Positions 9,191 through 18,411 are shown, numbered from the stretch's first letter. The stretch is 64,000 nt of DNA from RGEC01 sp964475595 (GCA_964475595.1 CAYYXG010000002.1:62001-126000); one strand, 5' to 3'. Notes: generated from the sequence alone by a model not told the origin. Numbers and translations are program-made.

Positions 9191-9519
9191 GTAGCCCCCT
9201 CTCTGTATCTGCAGCAATCGGGCAATGCCATATAGGCCGCATTGGTGGCTTTTACCAGCTCTGTGTCGTGACCGGCTATGGCCACCAGATTGTGGAGCTG
9301 TATTTCTTCAAGTTTTTTGGGGTTGTAGGTTACGGTAAGGGTTTTATCTTCAGGATTATAAATGGCTTTTCGTATACCGCGTTTGTCCAGCGCTTCTTCT
9401 ATGCGATTCTTGCACATAGAGCAGGTGCCTTCTACTGAGAAGGTTACAGTTTCGTATTTTGGGGGCTTGCCAAAGGACATTGCCAAGGCAGCCAAGGTGA
9501 TGATGATAAGATTTTTCAT
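9178..9519 (-). CDS. Secreted HMA (heavy-metal-associated) domain protein
   Basis: 113 residues with a signal peptide (about 1-17) and one ferredoxin-like HMA domain whose metal loop reads GTCSMC (Cys33, Cys36), the CxxC of copper chaperones. The C-terminus carries more cysteines (DCCRYREGATC). Likely a periplasmic copper-binding protein that passes metal from the TonB receptor encoded just downstream. It lies 81 bases after the Cys-rich HYC_CC_PP-like gene. Confidence 0.85.
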   Translation of the reverse strand: MKNLIIITLAALAMSFGKPPKYETVTFSVEGTCSMCKNRIEEALDKRGIRKAIYNPEDKTLTVTYNPKKLEEIQLHNLVAIAGHDTELVKATNAAYMALPDCCRYREGATCDD

Positions 9520-9600
9520 TGTTTTTCATTCTTTGTGTTTGGTGGGGTACAATACATTTTCAATCCCATGAAGGGATATAACGGATAAAGAATGAAATTT

Positions 9601-10017
9601 TTAAATCTGCCAGGTACAATGTAATACCAGTTTCCCTTTGAGTTTAGGAGGTAATTCTCGCTGAACCCTCAAGCAGCCTGATGACCTCGCCAAGGAGGGA
9701 TCACATAACTGTGTGGTGGTTTGAAAAAGGGTGTAAACCGGTGGTGTGGCAGTTTCAGTTTCTAAAATTTGTCCAAATTTTGGGGTGATGCTGAAAACAA
9801 AAAAGTCCTCGCAATTGCCACAGGAGTTTTTAGGGGAAGGATCAGGATTTTTCTTTTTGCAGCAATCGGGCAGTTGGGTGTCGCTTCCCGATTCGTGCAT
9901 GCCGCAATCCTGGAATAGGAAAATGCCGCTACCCGGACAACTATGTAGCATCAGTTGCATACTTCCGCTGCTTAGCAGAATCAGACCAACAAGAAACCAA
10001 ACAGCTAATTTGCGCAC
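9601..10017 (-). CDS. Cys-rich exported protein, HYC_CC_PP family-like
   Basis: 138 residues. An N-terminal hydrophobic segment (3-24) is followed by LHSC (the HYC position, here His-Ser-Cys), a DCCKKKNP segment, a CGNC motif and a PPKLKG tail, which together match the His-Cys / Cys-Cys / Pro-Pro pattern of this small Bacteroidota family. Members sit beside HMA proteins and TonB receptors, as here. The clustered cysteines suggest metal binding, probably copper. The start is GTG 10017, with a -7-like TAAATTCG on the same strand 7 bases upstream. Confidence 0.72.
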   Translation of the reverse strand: MRKLAVWFLVGLILLSSGSMQLMLHSCPGSGIFLFQDCGMHESGSDTQLPDCCKKKNPDPSPKNSCGNCEDFFVFSITPKFGQILETETATPPVYTLFQTTTQLCDPSLARSSGCLRVQRELPPKLKGKLVLHCTWQI

Positions 10018-10095
10018 TACATAGCGAATTTACGAAAAAAAAATCATTTTTCAAAATCGAAATACCGAGAATTTAGGGGTAATATCGCAGTAGCG

Positions 10096-11721
10096 ATGAG
10101 TCAGGGTTTTTGGAATAACATACGACGTACCAAGCGGAATTTTTCGCAGGAAGAAGGACATGCACTGCACCGAGTTCTTGGAGTACGCGATTTAACCATG
10201 CTGGGAATTGCAGCCATCATTGGCGGTGGTATTTTTAGTTCTGTGGGACAGGCGTGTGCATCAGGCGGACCCGGTGTTATATTTCTGTTTATACTTTGTG
10301 CCATTGCCTGTGGTTTTGCGGCTCTTTGTTATGCTGAATTTTCTTCCCGAATACCGGTAGCCGGCAGTGCTTATACCTATGCATACGCGTCTTTTGGTGA
10401 GCTTTTTGCCTGGATTATTGGCTGGGCCCTGCTGATGGAATATAGCATTGGTAATATCTACGTAGCATTCAGCTGGTCTGGGTATTTTACCCATTTGATG
10501 GAAAATCTGGGTGTACATATTCCGGCTTGGCTTTCCACCGATTATGCCTCCTGTTCTGCAGCAGTTGCAGCCGGGAATGTCGACATACATGCCCGCGAAA
10601 TCACAGCATGGAATCAGGCGCCCGTATTCATGGGGCTCCGGATTATTTTTGATTTACCGGCATTGGCCATCAATCTTGTTATTACCTGGCTTGTTTTCAC
10701 CGGCATTAAAGAAAGCCGCAATGCATCCAATATCATGGTCATTATCAAGTTGGTTGTTATCGTGTTGATTATTGGGGTTGGTTTTTTTCATGTCGATACT
10801 GCCAATTTTAAGCCATTTCTGCCTGAAGGATTTGGCGGGGTAATGGCAGGTGTTTCTGCCGTTTTCTTTACATTTATTGGTTTTGATGCCGTTAGTACCA
10901 TGGCAGAAGAAACCAAAGACCCACAGCGTAATCTGCCCAAAGGCATGTTTTATTCCCTGCTGATTTGCACCGTTTTATACATTTTGATTTCTTTAGTGCT
11001 TACGGGCATGGTGCCATACAAATTGCTGGGTGTAGACGATCCGCTTGCCACCGCATTGGCTTACAAGGGCATTGTTTGGCTGGAGTATGTTGTCAGTATC
11101 AGTGCGGTAGTAGCCATGGCCAGCGTATTGCTGGTTTTTCAGATGGGGCAGCCCAGAATTTGGATGAGCATGAGTAGGGATGGATTATTGCCAAAAAAGT
11201 TTTCTGAAGTGCACCCAAAGTATAAAACACCGGGTTTTAGTACCATTGTTACAGGTTTGGTAGTGGGTATTCCTATTCTTTTCACAGATGAAAAATTTGT
11301 GCTTGATTTTACCAGCATCGGAACCCTGTTTGCATTTGTGTTGGTTTGCGGCGGTGTATTGCTCTTGCCGGCCCGAAAGAAAGAAAAAGGGGCCTTTTAT
11401 TTGCCCTATTTTAAGCCGGTTTTTCTACCCATCATTTTGTTGGCTGTTCAGGTTTGCATCTATGTTTTTTCCGAAAAATATTTTTTTAGTCAGTTTCATG
11501 ATATAGGACTGCTGATTTATTGGTCATTGATGTTACTATTAGCTGTGCTGGGTATCATGAAAAACTGGAATCTAATTCCATTGCTGGGCCTTGCCGCATG
11601 CGGATATTTGCTTACCGGAATGTCGGCAAATAATTGGTTTTGGTTTTTCTCCTGGTTTGGAATTGGGTTATTGGTTTATTTTGCATACGGTTACAGAAAA
11701 AGCAAACTGGCACATGGATAA
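10096..11721 (+). CDS. APC-superfamily amino acid permease (cationic amino acid transporter-like)
   Basis: 541 residues with about 12-14 membrane helices. The first helix has the APC substrate-backbone motif IAAIIGGGIFSSVG (near residue 38-51) and later AFSWSGYF and FTFIGFDAVSTMAEET (near 258-273), as in the CAT/YfnA type. It should import amino acids by proton coupling; the exact substrate cannot be read. Divergent from the HYC gene; the end overlaps the next gene by 8 bases. Confidence 0.9.
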   Translation: MSQGFWNNIRRTKRNFSQEEGHALHRVLGVRDLTMLGIAAIIGGGIFSSVGQACASGGPGVIFLFILCAIACGFAALCYAEFSSRIPVAGSAYTYAYASFGELFAWIIGWALLMEYSIGNIYVAFSWSGYFTHLMENLGVHIPAWLSTDYASCSAAVAAGNVDIHAREITAWNQAPVFMGLRIIFDLPALAINLVITWLVFTGIKESRNASNIMVIIKLVVIVLIIGVGFFHVDTANFKPFLPEGFGGVMAGVSAVFFTFIGFDAVSTMAEETKDPQRNLPKGMFYSLLICTVLYILISLVLTGMVPYKLLGVDDPLATALAYKGIVWLEYVVSISAVVAMASVLLVFQMGQPRIWMSMSRDGLLPKKFSEVHPKYKTPGFSTIVTGLVVGIPILFTDEKFVLDFTSIGTLFAFVLVCGGVLLLPARKKEKGAFYLPYFKPVFLPIILLAVQVCIYVFSEKYFFSQFHDIGLLIYWSLMLLLAVLGIMKNWNLIPLLGLAACGYLLTGMSANNWFWFFSWFGIGLLVYFAYGYRKSKLAHG

Positions 11722-12001
11722 AAAGGATAATAACATTTCGGCGGTTATTGATGCCATGTTTAAAAAATACAGGTTAACCGCCAAAATTACCGAGATTAAG
11801 CTGGTTCAGGCATGGGAGAAAATAACTGGGCCACTGATAGCCAAACATACTTCCGAAATAAAATTGCTGAATAAAACATTGTATGTGACTTTTGACAATG
11901 CACCCTTAAAAAATGAAATGTTTTATCGTCGGTTTATGCTGCTGGAAGCTATCAATGCTGAATTGGGTGCAGGAACGATAGAGAAAATATTTATTAAATA
12001 A
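11714..12001 (+). CDS. DUF721 / DciA-like protein
   Basis: 95 residues. The pattern KITEIKLVQAWEKITGPLIAKHT followed by a short beta region with LYVTFDNAPLKNEM is typical of DUF721, whose best-known member DciA loads the replicative helicase DnaB. ATG 11714 lies inside the stop region of the permease gene (8-base overlap), giving coupling to an unrelated transporter. It converges with the BrkB-like gene with 3 bases between the stops. Confidence 0.8.
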   Translation: MDKKDNNISAVIDAMFKKYRLTAKITEIKLVQAWEKITGPLIAKHTSEIKLLNKTLYVTFDNAPLKNEMFYRRFMLLEAINAELGAGTIEKIFIK

Positions 12002-12004
12002 TCC

Positions 12005-12982
12005 TTACTCCGCTTCCATTTTATTTTTGGTGATGCGGGCTTTGTCAATGCTGGTATTGAGTTCAAAACCAACAATCACCACAAGGCAATTGATGTAAAT
12101 CAGAACCATCAGTGCAATGATGGCGCCAATGGACCCGTAAATTTTATTGTAAGCATCAAAATTATTGACATACAAACCAAAAAAATAGGTGCTGAGAATG
12201 CTGAGTGCACCGGCAAAAACACTTCCGGGTGAAATAAAGTGCCATTTACGTTTGTGGGCCGGCCCGTAGTGGTAAAAACTACTGATGGCTGTAAAAATCA
12301 TGGCGGCTAGTAAACAGTATTCAATGGTTTTTATGAGGAATAACCACACGGATAATCCAATCCAGTCATGTTTAGTCATATAACCGGCCAGCTGAAACAT
12401 CCAGGTTAAGAAGATTAATGCTACTACCACCATTATACCCACAAGGCAGGTAAGCCCCACGGCCTGAATGCGATTCTGCAACCAGTTACGCTTTTTTTTC
12501 TCAGGCAATCTGCGGTTGAAACTGTTTATCAACGAGTGAAATGCATTGCTCGAAAAATATAGGGCCATAACAAAACCCAATGAAAGGAGGCCGCTATTTT
12601 GTTGATTCAGCAACTCGTAAATGGTAGTGGATATTTCCTTCCAGGTACTTTCTGGCAGCAGCAGCCGCAGTTCACTGATAAGCCGTGATTTTACCCCTCT
12701 TACCGGCAGGGAGGCAATCACGGTCAATATAAATATCAGGGTGGGGAACAGCGATAGAAAATAATTGAAGCTAAGGCTAGAGGCCCGTAAATTCAGGTCT
12801 TCTTTGAACAGACTGTTTAAAAAGTATTTTCCTACATCATAAAGACTATGACCATCAAATCCCGCTATGGTCTTTCTTTTTAGCCATTTGATCACCTTGC
12901 CGTCGGTAGCAAATACAGGACTTTCCTGATAATCATCTTCGATTTGATCTTCGCGCTGGAAATTGCGGTAAAATCGGCTCAT
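12005..12982 (-). CDS. YihY/BrkB-family inner-membrane protein
   Basis: 325 residues with about six membrane helices. Family signatures include LRASSLSFNYFLSLFPTLIF near residues 61-80 and, near the end, YGSIGAIIALMVLIYINCL. Members were once called ribonuclease BN by mistake; the real role is unknown, probably envelope-related. First ATG at 12982 overlaps the thioesterase stop by 4 bases. Confidence 0.9.
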   Translation of the reverse strand: MSRFYRNFQREDQIEDDYQESPVFATDGKVIKWLKRKTIAGFDGHSLYDVGKYFLNSLFKEDLNLRASSLSFNYFLSLFPTLIFILTVIASLPVRGVKSRLISELRLLLPESTWKEISTTIYELLNQQNSGLLSLGFVMALYFSSNAFHSLINSFNRRLPEKKKRNWLQNRIQAVGLTCLVGIMVVVALIFLTWMFQLAGYMTKHDWIGLSVWLFLIKTIEYCLLAAMIFTAISSFYHYGPAHKRKWHFISPGSVFAGALSILSTYFFGLYVNNFDAYNKIYGSIGAIIALMVLIYINCLVVIVGFELNTSIDKARITKNKMEAE

Positions 12983-13392
12983 GGCTGAAAATGTTTGTCA
13001 ATTACCGCTGCAAAAACGGAGGGTAGTGGGGTGGGCCTTAGATTATCCTTTTTAACGAAGAAAAGTTCGGTATAGCCGGAGTTTAGGAGTTCTCCATCCT
13101 GATTGTATGTATGGTATTCAAAATGGCATCGGACAGCGGGTTTTTCATTTATCTTCACTATAATTTTCAGCAAGTCGTCATACCGCCCTGCTTTTCTAAA
13201 CTGGATATTAAAGGACTTAACGGGCATGATGATACCTGCGTCTTCCATTTCTTTGTAGTTTAAACCCATGCTGCGCATGGCTTCTGTTCTGGCTTCCTCA
13301 AAATACAATACATAGACGCTGTGATGCACAAACCCCATTCGGTCGCATTCTGCATATCGCACCCTGATGCTATGTTCAAACTGCAAACTCAA
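12979..13392 (-). CDS. Acyl-CoA thioesterase, hotdog fold (YbgC/4HBT type)
   Basis: 137 residues, a single hotdog domain. RYAECDRMGFVHHSVYVLYF (about 12-31) is the catalytic signature with the nucleophile-position Asp of the YbgC/4-hydroxybenzoyl-CoA thioesterase group. Likely hydrolyses short acyl-CoAs. It overlaps genes on both sides by 4 bases, in an operon with the methyltransferase and the BrkB-like protein. Confidence 0.88.
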   Translation of the reverse strand: MSLQFEHSIRVRYAECDRMGFVHHSVYVLYFEEARTEAMRSMGLNYKEMEDAGIIMPVKSFNIQFRKAGRYDDLLKIIVKINEKPAVRCHFEYHTYNQDGELLNSGYTELFFVKKDNLRPTPLPSVFAAVIDKHFQP

Positions 13393-14174
13393 TATCGAAT
13401 TTTAAAATGCTCTTTTGCCTGTTCAGGCCTGAAAAAAACCAGACCGAATGCAAATATATCAATGGTAACGGTTACTGAAACATGATTTTTAATAAAGGTC
13501 CAGGCATTTCTCATCTCCTCATTCCAGTAAATATCATCAAAAACCAGCACACTCCGGGTATGAAGCTTGGGCAGCATCCATTCGAAATAGCGTGTGGTGG
13601 CTTCAAAGGTATGATTGCCGTCTATGTAAGCATAGTCTATTTGTTGCATATTTTGCAACAAATAGGGTAGGGTTGTTTCGAAATTCCCCTCATGGATAAT
13701 TATCCTTTCGAAAAGACTGCATCTTTCTGCATTGAAGGCCGCAATTTCGCACAATGCCGGCGAACCCTCAATGGTGTGTATAACGTGGCCGGGAGGCAGA
13801 GCAGACGCTTGGTATAAGGTGGTAATGCCTGTGCCTGTGCCCAGCTCAATGCAATGTTGTGGCTGAAGGTGTGCGATGAGACGGTGCAATAATCTGCCAT
13901 ATTTGGCACCGCGGGCTGTTCGATGGGTAATGTCGCTGAGTTTGCGCAAGCCACTTCTGTTGCCACTGCCTAAATCCAATAATTCAATTTTTGCACTTGA
14001 CTGCAGCATTTCCTTTCGGATTTGCTCAATGGCATCCCAAATCGGGGTAGTTGTTTTGGCATACAATACTTCTTCCAGCAGCCGGTAAACAAAAGGGGAG
14101 TGGGTACCATGCCGTGTGTCTGAAACCAGCAGGTATTCTAGGTAATCTAAGGTTCTGTACAGCTCATTGAGCAT
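13389..14174 (-). CDS. Class I SAM-dependent methyltransferase (O-methyltransferase-like)
   Basis: 261 residues. The SAM motif I is CIELGTGTGITTLY (about 112-125); the acidic strand-4 and strand-5 motifs AYIDGNH and VLVFDDIYW match the Methyltransf_24 / O-methyltransferase group. Substrate unknown. Its coding sequence contains a 12-bp-arm palindrome (13637-13665) sharing its core with the operator of the Fic gene at 25 kb. It overlaps the DUF349 gene by 11 bases. Confidence 0.85.
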   Translation of the reverse strand: MLNELYRTLDYLEYLLVSDTRHGTHSPFVYRLLEEVLYAKTTTPIWDAIEQIRKEMLQSSAKIELLDLGSGNRSGLRKLSDITHRTARGAKYGRLLHRLIAHLQPQHCIELGTGTGITTLYQASALPPGHVIHTIEGSPALCEIAAFNAERCSLFERIIIHEGNFETTLPYLLQNMQQIDYAYIDGNHTFEATTRYFEWMLPKLHTRSVLVFDDIYWNEEMRNAWTFIKNHVSVTVTIDIFAFGLVFFRPEQAKEHFKIRY

Positions 14175-16023
14175 TGCCGGTTTTGGTATTTCGGATTACG
14201 GTGATTTCCTTCTCCAAACGGGCAATCTGTTCTTGTAATTTCTGGATGTTGCTGTCGAATTGTTTCAGCACGGCCTCTGCATTTTTGCTCATGGCAAAAA
14301 AGCTCTTATTGTTTTCAATGGTAGCCAGCTCTTCCTGCGCTTTTTTAATACGGTCTTTGATTTTGCGCTCTTCAGTTTGCAGGCGGTTTTTCCCGTCAGA
14401 ACTTCCTGCCACTCCGGCATAATGTTCTTTCAGTACCTGCTGCTTCATGTTTTCATTATTGCGCTTAAACTTGGCAAACAAAACATCGCCGATTTCACGG
14501 TATTCCTTTTGGAGGTTAAAATATGCTTTTCCGCTCACAAAGCCACTGTTGGCCCATCGCTGCTGGCATTCCTTGAGTTTTGGAAACACATTTTCTGCAT
14601 TTTCCTGCTCAAGAAGTTTCTTCATGTCTGCGATGATGGCTTCTTTCACGGATATGCCGATTTTATCATCCTCGCGACGTTGCTTCATCCAGGCATTTTT
14701 TCGGGTGTAAAAGTGGTCAAATGCAGCCCTGAAGCGCTTCCAAATTTCGTCGTTTTTTGCTTCAGGAACCGGACCTGTTTTTTTCCATTGTTCCTGCAGT
14801 TCATTCAGTTTTTCGGAGGTATCCTGAAAATGTTCGCTGTTCATCAGTGCTTCAGCTTTTTCGCACAGTCCTGTTTTGATTTTCAGGTTTTCCTCACGGC
14901 CGGCGTTGATGTTTTTGAAAAACTCTCTTCTAGCGGCAAAAAACTGCTGTCGGGCGGCAGAAAATCTATCCCATATTTCTTGATTTTTGGCTGCAGGTAC
15001 CGGACCGGTTTTTTTCCATTCTTCCAGCAAACCATCCAGCTCTTTTCCTAGTGCGGACCAATCTTTGCCTGCATTCGGCCAAACCGCAATTGCAGCTTCC
15101 GATTTCTCAACCAGCAATAGTTTGATGTTATAGTTTTCCTGTCTCTTGCGGTCTATTTTCTCTTGCCGTTCTTTGTTGCGCAGTATGATTACATCGCTTA
15201 CGTTCTTGAATCTTTGCCATAATTCCTCGCTCACTTCTTTTCTCACCGGACCGGCATTGCGCCAGTCTTCGTGGATTTTATTGAGTGTAATCAGCGCTTT
15301 CCGAATATTTTTTTCTTCTCCGAGGGCTTCGGCCTTCTTGATTAGTTCAATCTTATATTCCAGATTCTTTTCCCTGTCAAGTTCTTTAAGTTCGTTGTAA
15401 ACAGAGAGATTGTCGTAAAATTTCTCAACGTAGAATTTGTAACGGGTATACAATTCATCCTGGAATTCTTTGGGTACCTGTCTGATTTCGCGCCACATCT
15501 TCATTAGGTCGCGCATCTTATTCAGGGAGTTTGACTGTTCTTCGGATTCAGTGAGCTCACGAATGTCTTCCAGCACCGCCTGTTTCTTTTTTAGGTTGGC
15601 TAATTTTTCTTCTTCGGCGCGTCTGCGTTCCTCTTCACGACGCTCTTTGAATTTTTGCAAAAGTGCATTCAGTGACAGTTTATCTTCATCGGGTTGTGGT
15701 TTGAAATCTCTGGCTTGATTTCCTTCCTCAATCCATGCTTTAATCTGCTCGGGTCTTTCTGCCAGAATTTTTGCATCCATGGCATCTCTAAGCCGATTTA
15801 AAGTTTCTTGTGCATTGCGTACATCGGGGCTGTAGATAAGCGCTTCTGCTTTCTTCAGGATTTCTGATTTTTCCAGTACGGAGTAATCGGAGTGATCTTC
15901 ATGAGATTCTTCAGAATGATCAATGAGCTGTTCCGCAACGGTTAATTGTGCTTCGTAATTTTCCGCGTGATTGGCATCACCATTTCCCACGGTCAAATTT
16001 TCTTTTTCTTGCTGGTGTTCCAA
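14164..16023 (-). CDS. DUF349 repeat protein
   Basis: 619 residues, highly charged and almost entirely helical. At least four tandem units of about 75 residues each carry the W-(K/R)-x-T/A-GPVP/R-x3-(N/S)-x2-(I/L)W-x-RF pattern, e.g. EEWKKTGPVPAAKNQEIWDRF near residue 340. An acidic disordered N-terminus (1-60) precedes them. DUF349 proteins are widespread in Bacteroidota with unknown function. The start is TTG 16023 (no upstream ATG in frame). Confidence 0.9.
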   Translation of the reverse strand: MEHQQEKENLTVGNGDANHAENYEAQLTVAEQLIDHSEESHEDHSDYSVLEKSEILKKAEALIYSPDVRNAQETLNRLRDAMDAKILAERPEQIKAWIEEGNQARDFKPQPDEDKLSLNALLQKFKERREEERRRAEEEKLANLKKKQAVLEDIRELTESEEQSNSLNKMRDLMKMWREIRQVPKEFQDELYTRYKFYVEKFYDNLSVYNELKELDREKNLEYKIELIKKAEALGEEKNIRKALITLNKIHEDWRNAGPVRKEVSEELWQRFKNVSDVIILRNKERQEKIDRKRQENYNIKLLLVEKSEAAIAVWPNAGKDWSALGKELDGLLEEWKKTGPVPAAKNQEIWDRFSAARQQFFAARREFFKNINAGREENLKIKTGLCEKAEALMNSEHFQDTSEKLNELQEQWKKTGPVPEAKNDEIWKRFRAAFDHFYTRKNAWMKQRREDDKIGISVKEAIIADMKKLLEQENAENVFPKLKECQQRWANSGFVSGKAYFNLQKEYREIGDVLFAKFKRNNENMKQQVLKEHYAGVAGSSDGKNRLQTEERKIKDRIKKAQEELATIENNKSFFAMSKNAEAVLKQFDSNIQKLQEQIARLEKEITVIRNTKTGNAQ

Positions 16024-16047
16024 GTGTATTAAGAAATTAGGTAATTT

Positions 16048-16533
16048 TTATGGATTCAGTTTTTGTTGACCTGCAATCATCCAGCAGGCGGTGAGGGCAG
16101 CTTCAGCCCCTTTGTTTCCTAGTTTTCCGCCGGCCCTGTCCAAGGCCTGTTCTTCGGTAATGGTAGTAATTACCCCAAAAATACAGGGTTTCTTTTCGGC
16201 GATTCCAACCTGCAATATGCCATTGGTCGCTGCCTGACAAACGTAATCGAAGTGTGGGGTATCACCCTGAATAACACATCCCAGGCAGATAACAGCTGCG
16301 CAATTTTTTTGAAACAGTAATTGTGCACCATGGGGCAATTCAAAAGACCCGGGAACATGCAACACTTCAATTTGAGTGTCATTGAAATGCATTTGTTTCA
16401 GGGTACTTATTGCTCCGTTAAGCAATTTTTCCGTTATGTGTTTATTCCATTCTGCCACTACCACCCCTATTTTTAGATTTTCGGGATGAAATGGATAAGG
16501 TAATTCGTTCAGGGAAAATGATGCAGTTGCCAC
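16048..16533 (-). CDS. ribH: 6,7-dimethyl-8-ribityllumazine synthase
   Basis: Penultimate enzyme of riboflavin synthesis; condenses the ribityl-aminopyrimidine with dihydroxybutanone phosphate. 161 residues, full length. Motifs: VVVAEWNKHIT (25-35), VPGSFELPHGAQ (59-70), GCVIQGDTPHFDYVC (84-98, including the catalytic-region His) and GNKGAEAALTA near the end. The start is GTG 16533. Located 6 bases after the TPR gene. Confidence 0.95.
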   Translation of the reverse strand: MATASFSLNELPYPFHPENLKIGVVVAEWNKHITEKLLNGAISTLKQMHFNDTQIEVLHVPGSFELPHGAQLLFQKNCAAVICLGCVIQGDTPHFDYVCQAATNGILQVGIAEKKPCIFGVITTITEEQALDRAGGKLGNKGAEAALTACWMIAGQQKLNP

Positions 16534-16539
16534 TATGGC

Positions 16540-17217
16540 TTAGGGATTGAAGTCGCCCTGCAGGGCCTTCACTTTGTAAATGTATTTATCAATATCAGAG
16601 GCTTCCTGAGATGCGCTATACTCATATTTAATCTTCTCATAGCACTCCAGGGCTTTTCCATAAGACTCTGCCATTTCGTAATGCATTCCGGCACTTTTCC
16701 AATACTGTGCCGAGAAATCGCTCTTGGATTGTGCTCCGGCTTCAGCAAAGTAACCGGCTGCTTTTTCCATTTTACCCATTTCTGCATAGCATGAGGCTTT
16801 GGCATTAAGCAGGGCAGCGCTTAAAAATTGGTCTTTAGCTTCTGCTTTTTCCAGGTAAGAAATGGCTTTTTCGAATTTGCCCGTTTGCATGTAGGCAATA
16901 CCTGCCATCATAGCAGCTTCTTTGCCTTTGGATGTAAGTGAGTATGCATCTGCAATCTCAGGTGCTGTCATCATTTTTTTCCCTTTGATGCCTTTCAGTA
17001 CCACATCAAAAGAATCTTTATCAAAATAATGATGCAAAGGTGCCAGCTTGGCAGCTGCTTCAGATTCGCGTTTGGGGTGCCAGTATAGGTTCCAGAACAA
17101 TGCCAATGCGGTTATTGTAAGTACTACTCCACCTGCAAGCTTGATGGTTTTTTTGTTTTCAGCATAAAAACTGCTAGCGGAATCCTTCAGGATTTTACTA
17201 TTAAATAAATTGTCCAT
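16540..17217 (-). CDS. Membrane-anchored TPR protein (YfgM-like)
   Basis: 225 residues: a short cytoplasmic N-terminus, one membrane helix (about 25-45), then three to four tetratricopeptide-like repeats including MAGIAYMQTGKFEKAISYLEKA near residue 105. The layout resembles E. coli YfgM, an ancillary SecYEG-associated protein, but similarity at that level is general. ATG 17217. Confidence 0.78.
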   Translation of the reverse strand: MDNLFNSKILKDSASSFYAENKKTIKLAGGVVLTITALALFWNLYWHPKRESEAAAKLAPLHHYFDKDSFDVVLKGIKGKKMMTAPEIADAYSLTSKGKEAAMMAGIAYMQTGKFEKAISYLEKAEAKDQFLSAALLNAKASCYAEMGKMEKAAGYFAEAGAQSKSDFSAQYWKSAGMHYEMAESYGKALECYEKIKYEYSASQEASDIDKYIYKVKALQGDFNP

Positions 17218-17267
17218 TGATTATGAAGTTGCGAAATTACTTAAAAAAGGCGGAAAGACAAGCGACA

Positions 17268-18254
17268 TTAATCGGTAATGTAGGGATAGTCATCTTCCAC
17301 ATACACATGCCTGAATAAATCTGCCGGATTGGGGTAAGGAGAGTTCTCTGAAAAAGTAACCGATTCGTCCACCTCTGCCATGATTTCCTCTTCCATCTTA
17401 TCCAGATCGGCCTCTGTGGCAAATCCATTGGCAATAATGCTTGCTTTGGTGGTTTCAATAGGGTCAATTTTTTTGTAATCTGCCACTTCTTCCTTACTTC
17501 TGTAGGTAGCAGGGTCGCTCATACTATGGCCCCTGTAACGATAAGTTTTGATTTCAAGGAATGTAGGTCCTTCGCCGTTTCTGGCTTTCTCCGCAGCTTG
17601 CTGAATGGCATCGTGCACCGTTTCACATTTCATTCCATCTACCTGAAAACTGGGCATATCGTAAGCTGCGCCTATTTTGTAAATGTCGAGTACGTTGGTG
17701 GTTCTGGCAACACTCGTTCCCATGGCATACTCATTATTTTCACAAATAAAAATGACGGGAAGTTTCCAAAGCATGGCCATGTTGAAGGTTTCATGCAGTG
17801 CACCTTGTCTAACTGCGCCATCGCCGAAGAAACACAGACATACGTTTTTGGTTCCGTTATATTGTTCTGCTAAGGCAATGCCCGCACCCAACGGGATTTG
17901 GCCACCCACAATACCATGGCCACCCACAAAATTGTGTTCCTTGCTGAACATGTGCATACTTCCGCCTTTACCGCCGCTGCAGCCGGTGGCTTTTCCGTAT
18001 AATTCTGCCATAACGGCATTGGGCGTAACCCCTAGTGCCAGCGCATGTCCATGGTCACGGTAAGCGGTGATGAATTTATCCTCTTTAGTGGTAGCGGTAA
18101 CCATGCCAGCTACGATGGCTTCCTGTCCAATATACAGGTGGCAAAACCCTTTGATTTTTTGCTGACCGTAAAGCTGAGCCGCTTTCTCTTCGAATCTGCG
18201 CACCAGCATCATGGTTTTATACCACTGCAGGTATTGTTCTTTGGTATAACTCAT
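17268..18254 (-). CDS. pdhA: Pyruvate dehydrogenase E1 component, alpha subunit
   Basis: Thiamine-diphosphate-dependent decarboxylation of pyruvate in the pyruvate dehydrogenase complex. 328 residues; shows FCHLYIGQEA, YRDHGHALALG, GGKGGSMHMFS, the ThDP motif GDGAVRQGALHE...ICENNEYAMGT, and the phosphorylation-loop homologue YRYRGHSMSDPATYR. ATG 18254 gives the usual N-terminus MSYTKEQY; the in-frame ATG 18272 is possible because the -7 element sits just 9 bases from it. The beta subunit and E2 are not in the window. Confidence 0.94.
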   Translation of the reverse strand: MSYTKEQYLQWYKTMMLVRRFEEKAAQLYGQQKIKGFCHLYIGQEAIVAGMVTATTKEDKFITAYRDHGHALALGVTPNAVMAELYGKATGCSGGKGGSMHMFSKEHNFVGGHGIVGGQIPLGAGIALAEQYNGTKNVCLCFFGDGAVRQGALHETFNMAMLWKLPVIFICENNEYAMGTSVARTTNVLDIYKIGAAYDMPSFQVDGMKCETVHDAIQQAAEKARNGEGPTFLEIKTYRYRGHSMSDPATYRSKEEVADYKKIDPIETTKASIIANGFATEADLDKMEEEIMAEVDESVTFSENSPYPNPADLFRHVYVEDDYPYITD

Positions 18255-18281
18255 AGTCTCTGTCTGAACCATTTCTGGGTG

Positions 18282-18289
18282 CAAAGATA
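18282..18289 (-). promoter_or_regulatory. -7 promoter element of pdhA
   Basis: On the minus strand the sequence is TATCTTTG, an exact TAnnTTTG match, 27 bases before ATG 18254 and 9 before ATG 18272. Confidence 0.55.
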
Positions 18290-18310
18290 GCAATTACCTG
18301 TCAATCTGAA

Positions 18311-18403
18311 TCAGGGGTTTTTACCCTTGACCGGGTTTTGCTGCAAGGCGATTTTGATTAGATCACCGATGGGCCTGGGTTCTTTTTTTGACGTGCTATT
18401 CAT
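18311..18403 (-). CDS. Possible small protein, 30 residues
   Basis: An ATG 8 bases after the stop of the LexA/cI-like gene opens a 30-codon frame ending TGA, encoding a basic peptide beginning MNSTSKKEPRPIGDLIK. Codon choice looks coding-like, and the placement would give translational coupling. The segment PIGDLIKIAL faintly recalls the start of DUF721 proteins. No other evidence; it could be chance. Confidence 0.28.
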   Translation of the reverse strand: MNSTSKKEPRPIGDLIKIALQQNPVKGKNP

Positions 18404-18411
18404 AGGTAGAT

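Noticed and set aside
14260..15051. 263-codon open frame on the plus strand
   Set aside because: Antisense to the DUF349 gene; the Phe-rich product mirrors Lys/Glu codons of the real gene.
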